Shown piece by piece: positions 54,528 to 63,834 of a DNA stretch of 64,000 nt. Origin of the DNA: Microcosmobacter mediterraneus. GTDB taxonomy: Bacteria > Bacteroidota > Bacteroidia > Flavobacteriales > Flavobacteriaceae. The stretch's first letter is position 1; every line of letters begins with the position of its first letter. The position numbers and the translations under genes were made by a program. The notes under the pieces were generated by a model that searched no databases, was not told where the DNA came from, and saw only the letters and a program-made list of their open reading frames with translations. The DNA lies in NCBI RefSeq assembly GCF_031846265.1, contig NZ_JAVRIA010000003.1, positions 329,753 to 393,752 of the forward strand, in the 5' to 3' direction.

Positions 54528-55508
54528 ATGGATTTAAAAGAAGCTATTTTCAAAATTAAAACCAAAGAAGACTTTGAAAGTTTAGCGCTTAGTGTATTTA
54601 AATTTCAGTATAAAAACAACGTTGTATATCGTTCTTTTTGTGACCTTCTTTACAAAAATCCTTCAGATATAAGACGTTTAGAAGATATTCCTTTTTTACC
54701 TATTCAGTTTTTTAAGTCACATAAGGTTTTAACGGCTAACAATAATATAGAACAAATCTTTACCAGTTCAGGAACAACAGGAAATATTACGAGTAAGCAT
54801 CATATAACAGATATAGAAATTTATAAAAAAAGTTTTCGTAATGGTTTTATTCAACATTATGGAGCTATAGAAGATTATGCGATTTTAGCTTTATTGCCTT
54901 CTTATTTGGAGCGTAAAGGTTCCTCTTTAATATATATGGCTGAAGATTTCATAACGCAATCTAAGCATAAAGAGAGTGGATTTTATCTCAATGATTTTGA
55001 ACAACTTTCTGAAACGCTTCAAAAATTAGAAGATCAAAAACAAAAAACGCTTCTACTAGGAGTTTCTTTTGCTTTATTAGGCCTTATTGAATATAGAACG
55101 TTTAAACTAAAGCATACTATTGTTATGGAAACTGGAGGTATGAAAGGCAGACGAAAAGAAATCATTAGACAAGAACTACATAGGATTTTAAAAAACGGTT
55201 TTGGAGTGAGCAAAATTCATAGCGAATATGGTATGACAGAACTTTTAAGTCAAGCTTACTCTCAAGGTGATGGTATTTTTAAGTGTTCTAAATGGATGAA
55301 AGTATTAACAAGAAACACGGAAGATCCTTTATCAATTCAGTCTTCTAATAAAACAGGTGGTCTAAATATTATTGATCTAGCCAATCTAAACTCTTGCTCT
55401 TTTATTGCAACACAAGACCTTGGTTCTGTTTACGATGATGGTACTTTTGAAGTTATTGGTAGGTTTGATAACTCTGATATAAGAGGCTGTAACTTAATGG
55501 TACTTTAA
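54528..55508 (+). CDS. LuxE-like acyl-protein synthetase / AMP-binding enzyme
   Basis: A 326-residue protein. IFTSSGTTGNITSKHH near residue 80 is the ATP/AMP-binding loop; YLERKGSSLIYMAEDF near 125 and HSEYGMTELLSQAYS near 230 match LuxE and related acyl-activating enzymes. LuxE activates fatty acids for reductase LuxC, but no luxC, luxD or luxAB is present, so the role here is unknown, perhaps lipid or capsule modification. It is monocistronic. Confidence 0.82.
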   Translation: MDLKEAIFKIKTKEDFESLALSVFKFQYKNNVVYRSFCDLLYKNPSDIRRLEDIPFLPIQFFKSHKVLTANNNIEQIFTSSGTTGNITSKHHITDIEIYKKSFRNGFIQHYGAIEDYAILALLPSYLERKGSSLIYMAEDFITQSKHKESGFYLNDFEQLSETLQKLEDQKQKTLLLGVSFALLGLIEYRTFKLKHTIVMETGGMKGRRKEIIRQELHRILKNGFGVSKIHSEYGMTELLSQAYSQGDGIFKCSKWMKVLTRNTEDPLSIQSSNKTGGLNIIDLANLNSCSFIATQDLGSVYDDGTFEVIGRFDNSDIRGCNLMVL

Positions 55509-55612
55509 AAAAGTGTAAGTAATCCTAAATTAAAACGACTTAATAAGCGACTATAATTAGAATATAAAAATCTATGAAAAAGAGAGATTAATCTTATTAT
55601 AGTTGGTTGGTT

Positions 55613-55652
55613 GATTTAAAAACGCCTGAACTCTCAATGAGCTCAGGCGTTT
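55613..55652 (-). terminator. Intrinsic terminator after the Glu-rich lipoprotein gene
   Basis: A 10-bp stem (AAACGCCTGA at 55620-55629 with TCAGGCGTTT at 55643-55652) with an inner CTC/GAG pairing; on the minus strand it runs into a T-rich tail (55613-55619 complement). It ends the gene at 55671. Confidence 0.82.
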
Positions 55653-55670
55653 ACTTATTGTAATAATTAA

Positions 55671-56189
55671 TTATTCTGGTCGATCTATATTGTTTGCATC
55701 AAACTCAATTTTTTTGTTCACTTGTAAATTTAGGTTGGACATTGCGGATAAAACTTCAGTTATAGACTGCAAAAGCTCGTCTCGTTTAGGGTTATCGAGG
55801 TTAAGCTCATTATGAAGCTTTAAAATAGAGGTCTCAACAACAACGATTCTAGATTTTACAGGTTTAGAATTTACCGTTTCAGGGATTTCAGCTTTAAGAT
55901 CATTGATTAGGGCTTTTATAGTTTCTTTGTCTGCTTTAAAAAAAGAAAATTCAGCCTCCTTGAGTAATTCTATCTGAGACATTAACTCTTGATACTTTGG
56001 CCAATCGTGTATTAATTCTTTAGCTTTTATATCTAAAATATAATCCTGATACTCTAACTTTTCAATAGTGATTTTGGAAATTACAGATTGTGTCTTTTCT
56101 TCTTGGGATACATCTTCAGAAGATTCGTTTTGCTTCTCTTCACAAGAAACAATAAGAACTAATACTAAAAACCAAATTATTTTTCTCAT
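55671..56189 (-). CDS. Lipoprotein with predicted coiled-coil, unknown function
   Basis: A 172-residue protein with lipobox LIVSC near residue 16. The mature part is highly helical and charged (DSEDVSQEEKTQ..., LELLKEAEFSFFKADKE...), with heptad-like Leu/Ile spacing from about residue 60 to 160, so a coiled coil is likely. No family recognised. It stands alone with its own terminator. Confidence 0.68.
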   Translation of the reverse strand: MRKIIWFLVLVLIVSCEEKQNESSEDVSQEEKTQSVISKITIEKLEYQDYILDIKAKELIHDWPKYQELMSQIELLKEAEFSFFKADKETIKALINDLKAEIPETVNSKPVKSRIVVVETSILKLHNELNLDNPKRDELLQSITEVLSAMSNLNLQVNKKIEFDANNIDRPE

Positions 56190-56334
56190 TGAAATAATAG
56201 CAATTTAACTGACCGCTAATATATTAAACTATTTAATGACCAGATAATTATTCTTTAACTGTGATTTTATTAGATTTTAAGAAAAAAAGGATCTTATTCT
56301 TATTATTTTTGAGTCATAAAATACTTCATTATAA

Positions 56335-57273
56335 ATGGCTTCTAAAATTTTAATCATTGGTGCTTGTGGTCAAATAGGTACTGAACTTACCACAAAATTA
56401 CGAGATACTTATGGAGTAGAAAACGTAATTGCTAGTGATATTAATACTAGAAATTTAGATCTTGTTAATTCTGGTCCTTTTGAAATTTTAGATGCAAAAA
56501 ACTTTAATGCTATACATGATTGTTGTAAAAACTACAATATTAAAACCGTGTATTTAATGGCAGCTTTGCTCAGCGCCACAGGAGAAAAATATCCTATGGA
56601 AGCATGGGATTTAAACATGAATTCTCTTTTTCATGTACTTAATTTAGCCAAAGACAATATTATAGATCATATATTTTGGCCAAGTAGTATTGCTGTTTTT
56701 GGTCCTACTACACCTAGGATTAATACACCTCAACATACCATTTGTGAACCTACAACAGTTTATGGTATTACTAAGCAAGTTGGTGAGCGTTGGTGCGAAT
56801 ACTATCACCAAAGATATAAAGTAGATGTAAGAAGTGTTCGTTATCCTGGTATTATAAGCTGGAAAACTCAACCAGGTGGAGGCACAACAGATTATGCTGT
56901 AGATATTTTTCATAAAGCGGTTGAGCAAGGTAGTTATGAGTGTTTCCTAAAAAAAGACACCGAATTACCTATGATGTACATGGATGATGCTGTAGATGCT
57001 ACACTTCAATTAATGCAGGCTCCAAAAGAAAATATAACTATAAGGTCTTCTTATAATTTAGCAGCTCTTAGTTTCACTCCTGAGATTTTAGCGGCTATGA
57101 TAACTAAAGAAATACCTGAGTTTAAAGTGACCTATAAACCCGATTTCAGACAAGATATAGCTGACTCTTGGCCTTCCTCTATTGATGATACTTTAGCCAC
57201 TAGAGACTGGAATTGGAAACCAAACTATAACCTTGAGCAAATGACCAACATCATGCTCAAAAATTTAAAATAA
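56335..57273 (+). CDS. tdh: L-threonine 3-dehydrogenase, SDR type
   Basis: A 312-residue short-chain/epimerase-fold protein: NAD motif GACGQIGTEL (residues 8-17), SSIAVFGPTTPRINTPQ near 118, catalytic YGITK near 143-147 and RYPGIISWKTQPGGGTTDYA near 168. The last two blocks are those of SDR-type threonine dehydrogenases known from flavobacteria. It oxidises threonine to 2-amino-3-ketobutyrate. Length fits. A TAnnTTTG-like TATTTTTG lies 24 bases before the ATG. Confidence 0.88.
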   Translation: MASKILIIGACGQIGTELTTKLRDTYGVENVIASDINTRNLDLVNSGPFEILDAKNFNAIHDCCKNYNIKTVYLMAALLSATGEKYPMEAWDLNMNSLFHVLNLAKDNIIDHIFWPSSIAVFGPTTPRINTPQHTICEPTTVYGITKQVGERWCEYYHQRYKVDVRSVRYPGIISWKTQPGGGTTDYAVDIFHKAVEQGSYECFLKKDTELPMMYMDDAVDATLQLMQAPKENITIRSSYNLAALSFTPEILAAMITKEIPEFKVTYKPDFRQDIADSWPSSIDDTLATRDWNWKPNYNLEQMTNIMLKNLK

Positions 57274-57318
57274 ATTTCATTTACTAAGTGCTACTTAGCT
57301 CTTAAGGTTAAGTTTTAC

Positions 57319-57326
57319 TACTTTTG
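57319..57326 (+). promoter_or_regulatory. TAnnTTTG element before the four-helix membrane gene
   Basis: TACTTTTG lies 24 bases before the ATG at 57350. No TTG partner at standard distance. Confidence 0.4.
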
Positions 57327-57349
57327 TTTTACATCAATTAACTTAAAAC

Positions 57350-57787
57350 ATGAATACAATTAAATTTTTACATTCGTATTGGGCATATTTAGTATTACTA
57401 ATTTTAGTATTAGCTACAGGTAATGCGATAATAAAATACTTTGGTAAGAAAGAATTTGGAGCTTCAGATTTTAGAGTGTCTTTATTTGCTCTAATCGTTT
57501 CGCATATTCAATTTTTGCTAGGTATAATTTTATGGTTTGCTATGGATTATATTGGTACTATACAAGAAACAGGAATGGCAGAAGTTATGAAAATTAAGGC
57601 TCTAAGATCTAATATTATTGAGCATCCTACTACAATGCTTATTGCTATAGTACTCATTACAATAGGATATTCTAAGCATAAAAAACAATTAACTTCTAAC
57701 GGAAAATTTAAGACTCTATCTATATTTTACACATTAGCTCTAATTTTAGTACTAGCTAAAATTCCCTGGGACATATGGTTTAAGTAA
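57350..57787 (+). CDS. Four-helix membrane protein, unknown function
   Basis: A 145-residue protein with four hydrophobic helices (about 10-28, 45-68, 92-110, 122-140) and conserved-looking His residues (FLHSYWAYL, SHIQF), which has led some relatives to be called cytochrome b-like. No haem site is convincing. It ends at a strong bidirectional terminator. Confidence 0.68.
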   Translation: MNTIKFLHSYWAYLVLLILVLATGNAIIKYFGKKEFGASDFRVSLFALIVSHIQFLLGIILWFAMDYIGTIQETGMAEVMKIKALRSNIIEHPTTMLIAIVLITIGYSKHKKQLTSNGKFKTLSIFYTLALILVLAKIPWDIWFK

Positions 57788-57790
57788 ATA

Positions 57791-57819
57791 AAAAAAGGCA
57801 ACATTTTGTTGCCTTTTTT
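57791..57819. terminator. Bidirectional intrinsic terminator
   Basis: A 12-bp stem AAAAAAGGCAAC (57791-57802) with GTTGCCTTTTTT (57808-57819) and a 5-base loop, lying between convergent genes; T runs on both strands. Confidence 0.88.
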
Positions 57820-57839
57820 TATAATTCTATTTTTCTTTT

Positions 57840-58901
57840 TTACTTAGACGTGTCTTCTTTAATAACGTAAACATAAACAGGGAAGTGATCACTAAATCCT
57901 CCAGTGAATCCTCCATCAGAGAAACTACGTTTCGGGTAACCTTTCCAACGACCTCTTTTATTCGTTAAATAGGTTTTATTATGAATTCCTGCTCTAAAAA
58001 ATCGGTAAGACGAATAATCTTTTTCAAGTAAAGGTTTTGTTATTAAAATCTGATCAAATAAACTCCAAGCATCTCGCCATGCTGTTGTACCTAAACCCTC
58101 TTTTTTAAACATATTTTCATAAGGATTATAAATACCTTTCAGCTTTACTTTGTCTCTATCATTCTCTGCTTGCAGAACCTCTTTAACACTGTCGTTGGTT
58201 GGATCATCATTTAAATCTCCCATCGTAAAAATTTTAGCATATGGGTCTTCAGCTTGAAGAGAATCTATAAGTTGCTTACTCAACTTTGCTGCACCAACAC
58301 GCTTAGATCTACTCCTTGCCTCACCTCCACTTCTGGATGGCCAGTGATTAACAATAACATGAATTGGATCTCCATCTAATTGACCACTTACCAATAATTG
58401 GTCTCTGGTAAAAACACGTTTACGGGTTTGGTCATCATAAATTTTTAACTCGTGGGTGCTATGACTTGTTGGTCTAAACAACGCCTTTTGGTATAATAAC
58501 GCAACATCGATTCCTCGTCTATCTGGAGATTCATAATGAATAATTCCGTAATCTTTAGCTAATAGTAATGGATGGTTTACAAGATCCACTAATACTTGTC
58601 TGTTCTCAACTTCGCATACACCTAAAACTGCAGGTGTATTTTTTGCCATATCTGTTCCAATATCTGCAACGACTCTGGCCATACTGTTAATTTTTTTCTT
58701 GTAAACTTCCTTAATATCAATCTTCATCTCCATTATTGGACTAGCCTCATCAAACTTTAACGGATCATTGATGGTATCAAACAAATTTTCGAGGTTGTAA
58801 AAGCCAATAGTATGGATTTTATAGCGCTTCTTTTCTTGAGAAAAAGAGCCTTGAACAATCAATAGACTCAATATAAACAACGTAAGCTTTATGGATTTCA
58901 T
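57840..58901 (-). CDS. Secreted endonuclease/exonuclease/phosphatase family protein
   Basis: A 353-residue protein with a Sec signal (to SFSQ, residue 21). The EEP fold shows GFYNLENLFD near residue 34, GVCEVENR near 95, VIVNHWPSRSGGEARSRS near 185, MGDLNDDP near 227 and a final SDHFPVYV near 343: the catalytic acid, Asn and His set is complete. It could be a DNase or a phosphodiesterase. It is divergent from the TonB-dependent receptor operon, with a shared 134-base control region. Confidence 0.9.
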   Translation of the reverse strand: MKSIKLTLFILSLLIVQGSFSQEKKRYKIHTIGFYNLENLFDTINDPLKFDEASPIMEMKIDIKEVYKKKINSMARVVADIGTDMAKNTPAVLGVCEVENRQVLVDLVNHPLLLAKDYGIIHYESPDRRGIDVALLYQKALFRPTSHSTHELKIYDDQTRKRVFTRDQLLVSGQLDGDPIHVIVNHWPSRSGGEARSRSKRVGAAKLSKQLIDSLQAEDPYAKIFTMGDLNDDPTNDSVKEVLQAENDRDKVKLKGIYNPYENMFKKEGLGTTAWRDAWSLFDQILITKPLLEKDYSSYRFFRAGIHNKTYLTNKRGRWKGYPKRSFSDGGFTGGFSDHFPVYVYVIKEDTSK

Positions 58902-58946
58902 TCTTAGTATATTATGTTAATGTTATTTTGTAAACAAAACTCGCGC

Positions 58947-58954
58947 CAAAAGTA
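58947..58954 (-). promoter_or_regulatory. TAnnTTTG element, nuclease-like gene
   Basis: On the minus strand TACTTTTG lies 46 bases before the start at 58901, back to back with the plus-strand element at 58975. Confidence 0.45.
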
Positions 58955-58974
58955 TAATATTATTATAAATAACT

Positions 58975-58982
58975 TAAATTTG
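58975..58982 (+). promoter_or_regulatory. TAnnTTTG element, TonB-receptor operon
   Basis: TAAATTTG lies 53 bases before the ATG at 59036, within the divergent control region shared with the nuclease-like gene. Confidence 0.45.
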
Positions 58983-59035
58983 CACGCCTTAAATAATTAT
59001 TATTTAATGTAAAAGACAATTAACTTTAATTTCAC

Positions 59036-61870
59036 ATGAAAAAAAACTTTTTTAATTTTTTGATGCTTGGGATTTTGCTAACGCTGTCTTCTTTTGCGCA
59101 ACAAACCAAAATTATTGGTAGTGTAAAAGATGCTGTAACCAATGAATCCATTCCTAATGTAGTTATTACTATAGAGGAAACGTCTCAAACAACAAAAACA
59201 AACGCAAAAGGTGAATTTAGTTTTACAGAAAATGTTCCTTTAGGAGAACAAGTTCTTAAGCTTGAAAAGCAAGGTTATTTAACCGCTAGATTCCCAATCG
59301 TTGTAAACGAAGGAGGTACAGTAAACATTACAGATATGTTTATGCAAATTGATGTTACTGATACTCCAGATTTATTTTCAATTACACTCTCAGATGATGA
59401 ATTATCTGGCGATGATGCAGGAGCAGATAATATTTCTGGACTTTTATCATCATCTAGAGATATCTTTAACCGAACTGCAGCTTTTGAATTCAGTTCATCA
59501 TTCTTTAGACTTCGAGGCTTAGACTCTGAAAATGGTAAAGTAATGATCAACGGTGTTGAAATGAACAAAATGTTCAACGGAAGACCTCAATGGAATAATT
59601 GGGGCGGAATGAATGATGTACTTAGAAACCAAGAGTTTACTAATGGCCTAATGCCTTCTGCTTTTAATTTTGGTAGTGCTTTAGGAACAACAAATATAGA
59701 TACCAGAGCTTCTCACTATAGAAGAGGTGGTCGTGTAACCTATTCCTCTTCTAATAGAAGTTATACTAACCGTTTAATGGTTAAATATTCATCTGGTCTT
59801 GTTGAAGGTGGTTGGGCTTACTCGTTTTCCTTAGGAAGACGATGGGGAGATGAAGGTTACCAAGACGCAACATTCTATGAAGCAAATTCTTTCTTTGCAA
59901 GTGTTGAAAAGAAAATTAACGACAAACACAGTATTAACTTCACTGGAATGTATGCACCAGTTAGAAATGGAAGATCTTCATCTAACACCCAAGAAGTTTT
60001 TGATCTTAAGGGTATTAAATACAATGAGTTTTGGGGATTTCAAGATGGCCAAAAACGTAACTCTAGAGTTCGTAGAATTGAAGAGCCAATAATAATGTTA
60101 AACCATTATTGGACTTTAAATGATAAAACATCAATAAATACAAATGTGGCTTATCAGTTTGGTGAGTTTGGAGGTAGTAGATTAGATAATAATGGTACTG
60201 ATTTAATTACTAATTCTTCAGGTTCTATCTCTTATGAAGGTGGTGGAGCAAATCCTAGCCCAACCTATTATCAAAAACTTCCATCGTACTTATTAAGAGA
60301 ATTTCCTGATGATCCAGGGATTGCATTTGGCGCACAACAACAATTCTTAAATGATGGTCAAATAGATTGGGACGCAATGTATACAGCTAATATTTCAAAT
60401 GCTCAAGGAGGTGGAAATGCACGTTATGCATTATATGAAGATCGTAACGATGATAAAAGTTTAACTGTAAATTCATTTATAACAACAGACCTTACAGAAA
60501 AAATTCAATTAAATGCTGGTATAAATTTCAGACGTCTCAAATCTGAAAACTTTGCTGAAATTATTGATCTTTTAGGTGCAACAACATATTTAGATGTTGA
60601 TGGATTTGCAGAAAGTGATCCTACACGAGCACAAAACGATTTACAAAATCCTAATAATTTAGTTGGTGTTGGTGATAAGTTTAGATATCATTTTAACATG
60701 TTTGCTAACGAGATCGGAGGATTTGCTCAGGCATTATTCAAATACAATAAAGTTGATTTTTATTTAGCAGCTAATGTTACAAATACTTCTTATCAAAGAG
60801 AAGGGTTATTTGAAAATGGTGCTTTCCCAGGTGATCGCTCTTTTGGTAAAGGTGAAAAAGTTAATTTTACTGGCATTGGTGCTAAGGTAGGTGCAACTTA
60901 CAAAATAACTGGTAAGCATTTAATAGACTTTAACGGAGGTTATTTAACAAAAGCACCTACACTTAGAAATACATTTTCTAACTCTAGAGAAAATCACGAC
61001 ATCGTACCTAATATCACAGAAGAAAAATTATTGTCTGCTGATTTAAGTTATATCTACAGGTCACCAATTATTAAAGCAAGGTTAACTGGTTTTTATACAA
61101 AAATAGAAGATGCAAATGAAATTTCGTTCTTCTTTGCTGATGGTATAGGAAATATCAATGCAACCTCAGATTTAGAATCTGCAGCAGCAGATGATTCTAA
61201 CTTTGTACAAGAAATACTTCAAGGTATAGATAAGCGTCATATAGGAGCCGAATTAGGTATAGAAGCGCAAATAACACCAACAATAAAACTTAAAGGTGCA
61301 GCCTCATATGGCCAATATACTTACGATAATAATCCAAACTTATATATTGCATCAGAAGATTTTGCTGCATTTGCAGTAGGTCAATCTACTTTAAAAGATT
61401 ACAGATTAGCAGGTGGTCCACAAAAAGCTTATTCAGTTGGTTTTGAATACAGAGATCCAGATTTTTGGTTTTTCGGAGCTACAACAAACTTCTTTGATGA
61501 TACCTTTGTAGATATTAGTCCATTAAACAGAAGTGCAAACTTTTATACAGATGTAGATGGCCAAGTTTTTACAGATTACGATGAAGATGAGGCAAGAGAA
61601 TTATTACGCCAAGAAGAGTTTGATACTTATATGACCGTTAATTTAATTGGTGGGAAATCATGGAAAATTGGTGACTATTTTGTTGGTTTCTTTGCGAGTA
61701 TAAATAACTTGTTAGACAAAGAATTTAGAACAGGTGGTTTTGAACAAGGTAGAAATGCTAACTTTAGACAATTACGTGAAGATAGAAGCCTTGGCACTCC
61801 AGTTTTCGGAAATAGGTATTGGTATGGTAGAGGAGCAACGTATTTCCTAAATGTATACTTTAGATTTTAA
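59036..61870 (+). CDS. TonB-dependent receptor with carboxypeptidase-like N-terminal domain
   Basis: A 944-residue protein with a signal (to SFAQ, residue 21), a CarboxypepD_reg-like domain (residues about 25-105, GSVKDAVTNESIPNVVI), a plug region (about 130-240, with FFRLRGLDSENGKVMINGVEMN) and a long barrel ending ATYFLNVYFRF with terminal Phe. It imports a large substrate across the outer membrane, powered by TonB. The next gene, 101 bases on, encodes a DUF5689 lipoprotein, so the pair probably works together, like SusCD-type pairs though without a SusD. Confidence 0.92.
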   Translation: MKKNFFNFLMLGILLTLSSFAQQTKIIGSVKDAVTNESIPNVVITIEETSQTTKTNAKGEFSFTENVPLGEQVLKLEKQGYLTARFPIVVNEGGTVNITDMFMQIDVTDTPDLFSITLSDDELSGDDAGADNISGLLSSSRDIFNRTAAFEFSSSFFRLRGLDSENGKVMINGVEMNKMFNGRPQWNNWGGMNDVLRNQEFTNGLMPSAFNFGSALGTTNIDTRASHYRRGGRVTYSSSNRSYTNRLMVKYSSGLVEGGWAYSFSLGRRWGDEGYQDATFYEANSFFASVEKKINDKHSINFTGMYAPVRNGRSSSNTQEVFDLKGIKYNEFWGFQDGQKRNSRVRRIEEPIIMLNHYWTLNDKTSINTNVAYQFGEFGGSRLDNNGTDLITNSSGSISYEGGGANPSPTYYQKLPSYLLREFPDDPGIAFGAQQQFLNDGQIDWDAMYTANISNAQGGGNARYALYEDRNDDKSLTVNSFITTDLTEKIQLNAGINFRRLKSENFAEIIDLLGATTYLDVDGFAESDPTRAQNDLQNPNNLVGVGDKFRYHFNMFANEIGGFAQALFKYNKVDFYLAANVTNTSYQREGLFENGAFPGDRSFGKGEKVNFTGIGAKVGATYKITGKHLIDFNGGYLTKAPTLRNTFSNSRENHDIVPNITEEKLLSADLSYIYRSPIIKARLTGFYTKIEDANEISFFFADGIGNINATSDLESAAADDSNFVQEILQGIDKRHIGAELGIEAQITPTIKLKGAASYGQYTYDNNPNLYIASEDFAAFAVGQSTLKDYRLAGGPQKAYSVGFEYRDPDFWFFGATTNFFDDTFVDISPLNRSANFYTDVDGQVFTDYDEDEARELLRQEEFDTYMTVNLIGGKSWKIGDYFVGFFASINNLLDKEFRTGGFEQGRNANFRQLREDRSLGTPVFGNRYWYGRGATYFLNVYFRF

Positions 61871-61971
61871 AAACAAGAATAAACTTTTAATAATTATATA
61901 ACGATGAAATGAACCTATAAATATTATATGGTAAATTACATTAGACTTAAAGAAACAAAAAATTAGAACAG

Positions 61972-63417
61972 ATGAAACAGTCAAACAAATTTTTAACTTA
62001 TATCAGCTTAGCAATAATGATACTTACTGTATCTTCTTGTGTAAATGATGATGATTACAGCATTCCTCCTATCGATGTAGAGAGTGTTAATCCAGCTACT
62101 GAGTTTGCATCACTTTTTAATGGTGTAATGACTAACGCAACTGAAACAACATTTAACGCTGTAGTAGGACGTTATGAGCAAGCTGTTGTTGATGGTGATC
62201 AGATAGGTGTATTTTCAACTGAATTCGACACACCTCAATATATAACAGGATACGTAGTTTCTAGTGACGAAGGTGGTAACTTCTTTGAAGAAATTATCGT
62301 TCAAAATTCAGTAGATGATCAAGACCCAGATGGTGATACAAGACAAGGTATTAAAGTAGAAATAAACACACGTTCACTTTCCGATACTTACGATTTTGGC
62401 CGTAAAGTATACATAAAATTGAATGGTCTTGTAGTAGGAGAATCTAATGGTGTATTAACTTTAGGAAGAGCAGAAGGTAACGATGTAGGACAAATACAAG
62501 AATTTGAATATAGAAACTTTGTCGTTAGAGATGCAGAAGTGGCAACAATTACTCCTAAAATGGTTAATCCAAATGATTTAACTGAAACTGATGAAAACAC
62601 TTATGTTCAGTTATCCAATATGCAAATAAACAGAAATCAACTAACGCTTACTTTTGCCGGTGAATCTTCAGATGAATTTGATGGTTTTAGAAGTTTAGAA
62701 AGTTGTGAAGGTGGTGGATCTATAACGCTACAAACAAGTACTTTTGCAGATTTCAAATCGTTACCAGTGCCTCAAGGTGCAGGAAGTATATCTGGAATAT
62801 TTACAAGAGATTTTGGCGATGACCTTAACGTGTTTGTTATTAATTCTATCGCAGATATCGATATGGTTGGTGAACGTTGCGATCCAGATTTCTTAGAATG
62901 CTCAACATCTGGAAACGGTACTTCAACTATTTTTGATGAAAACTTTGAATCTTTTGGAACATTTGATTCTGAAGGTTGGATTAACTTAAACATAAATGGC
63001 GGAAATGTTGATTGGGGCGAAGGAAGTTTTAGTGGTAATGCCTATGCTCAAATTTCTGGATTTAGCTCAAACGAAAACCCAATTACGGTTTGGTTAGTAA
63101 CACCTATGATAGATCTTACAGGAACTACAGGAGCAAATTTATCTTTCGATGTGCAAACAAATTTTAATAACGGTAATATTCTTTCTGCGTTTATAACAGA
63201 TGATTTTACTGGTGATGTTACTACAACAGAATGGCAAATTCTTGATGTTTCAATTCCTGAAGGTAGCTCAACTGGTTTTGGTAACTTCGAATCTGTTGGT
63301 CCAGTAAATATTTCTTGTTTATCTGGAGAAGTTTATGTAGCATTCTTCTATGAAGGTGCCGATCCTGGTCCTACAACACGTTATCATATAGATAATGTTG
63401 AAGTAAAAGTAGACTAA
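61972..63417 (+). CDS. DUF5689 surface lipoprotein with choice-of-anchor-like C-terminal domain
   Basis: A 481-residue protein with lipobox VSSC near residue 23 followed by VNDDDYS, an acidic export-signal-like patch. Residues about 35-290 form a DUF5689 region (YITGYVVSSDEGGNFFEEIIVQN, YVQLSNMQIN), OB-like. Residues about 310-480 form a jelly-roll (IFDENFESFGTFDSEGW, YHIDNVEVKVD) seen in secreted proteins. It is probably the surface partner of the preceding receptor. Function unknown. Confidence 0.85.
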   Translation: MKQSNKFLTYISLAIMILTVSSCVNDDDYSIPPIDVESVNPATEFASLFNGVMTNATETTFNAVVGRYEQAVVDGDQIGVFSTEFDTPQYITGYVVSSDEGGNFFEEIIVQNSVDDQDPDGDTRQGIKVEINTRSLSDTYDFGRKVYIKLNGLVVGESNGVLTLGRAEGNDVGQIQEFEYRNFVVRDAEVATITPKMVNPNDLTETDENTYVQLSNMQINRNQLTLTFAGESSDEFDGFRSLESCEGGGSITLQTSTFADFKSLPVPQGAGSISGIFTRDFGDDLNVFVINSIADIDMVGERCDPDFLECSTSGNGTSTIFDENFESFGTFDSEGWINLNINGGNVDWGEGSFSGNAYAQISGFSSNENPITVWLVTPMIDLTGTTGANLSFDVQTNFNNGNILSAFITDDFTGDVTTTEWQILDVSIPEGSSTGFGNFESVGPVNISCLSGEVYVAFFYEGADPGPTTRYHIDNVEVKVD

Positions 63418-63440
63418 TTTAAAATTTTTATACATTACAG

Positions 63441-63468
63441 CCGCATTATTAATAATGCGGTTTTTTTT
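63441..63468 (+). terminator. Intrinsic terminator after the DUF5689 gene
   Basis: A perfect 20-base palindrome (63441-63460, CCGCATTATT with AATAATGCGG) followed by eight T residues. Confidence 0.88.
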
Positions 63469-63834
63469 ATGTTCGATATTCTATTTTTTAACGTCTTTAA
63501 TTATTATAAAACGTCATTAAAACGTAAGGCAAATAAAGTTGCAGTAATTTATATTTCTTTACTTCAAATTACGTCATTTATATTATTTGGTATTCTTTTT
63601 AGGCTCTTTTGTAACCAAATGAATATCTCTGTACTATCTTCTGAATCCTCTTGGGCATTTTCAATAATGGCTTCAATCTTTATATATTTTAATAATTGGA
63701 TGACCTACACAGGTAAAAAAAGGATAAAAATAAAACCAAGTATTAAAAACGCTACCAATTACAATATTTGGTTATTATGGTCTTTACCAATGGCTATAAC
63801 TTTTCTATGTGTTTTATTATGGAATAAATTATAG
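63469..63834 (+). CDS. Unknown small membrane protein
   Basis: A 121-residue protein with helices near residues 24-44, 60-78 and 100-117. Its ATG follows directly after the T run of the previous terminator, so it needs its own promoter, which is not seen, or reads through. It has the length and hydrophobic pattern of small unannotated flavobacterial membrane proteins. No family recognised. Confidence 0.58.
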   Translation: MFDILFFNVFNYYKTSLKRKANKVAVIYISLLQITSFILFGILFRLFCNQMNISVLSSESSWAFSIMASIFIYFNNWMTYTGKKRIKIKPSIKNATNYNIWLLWSLPMAITFLCVLLWNKL

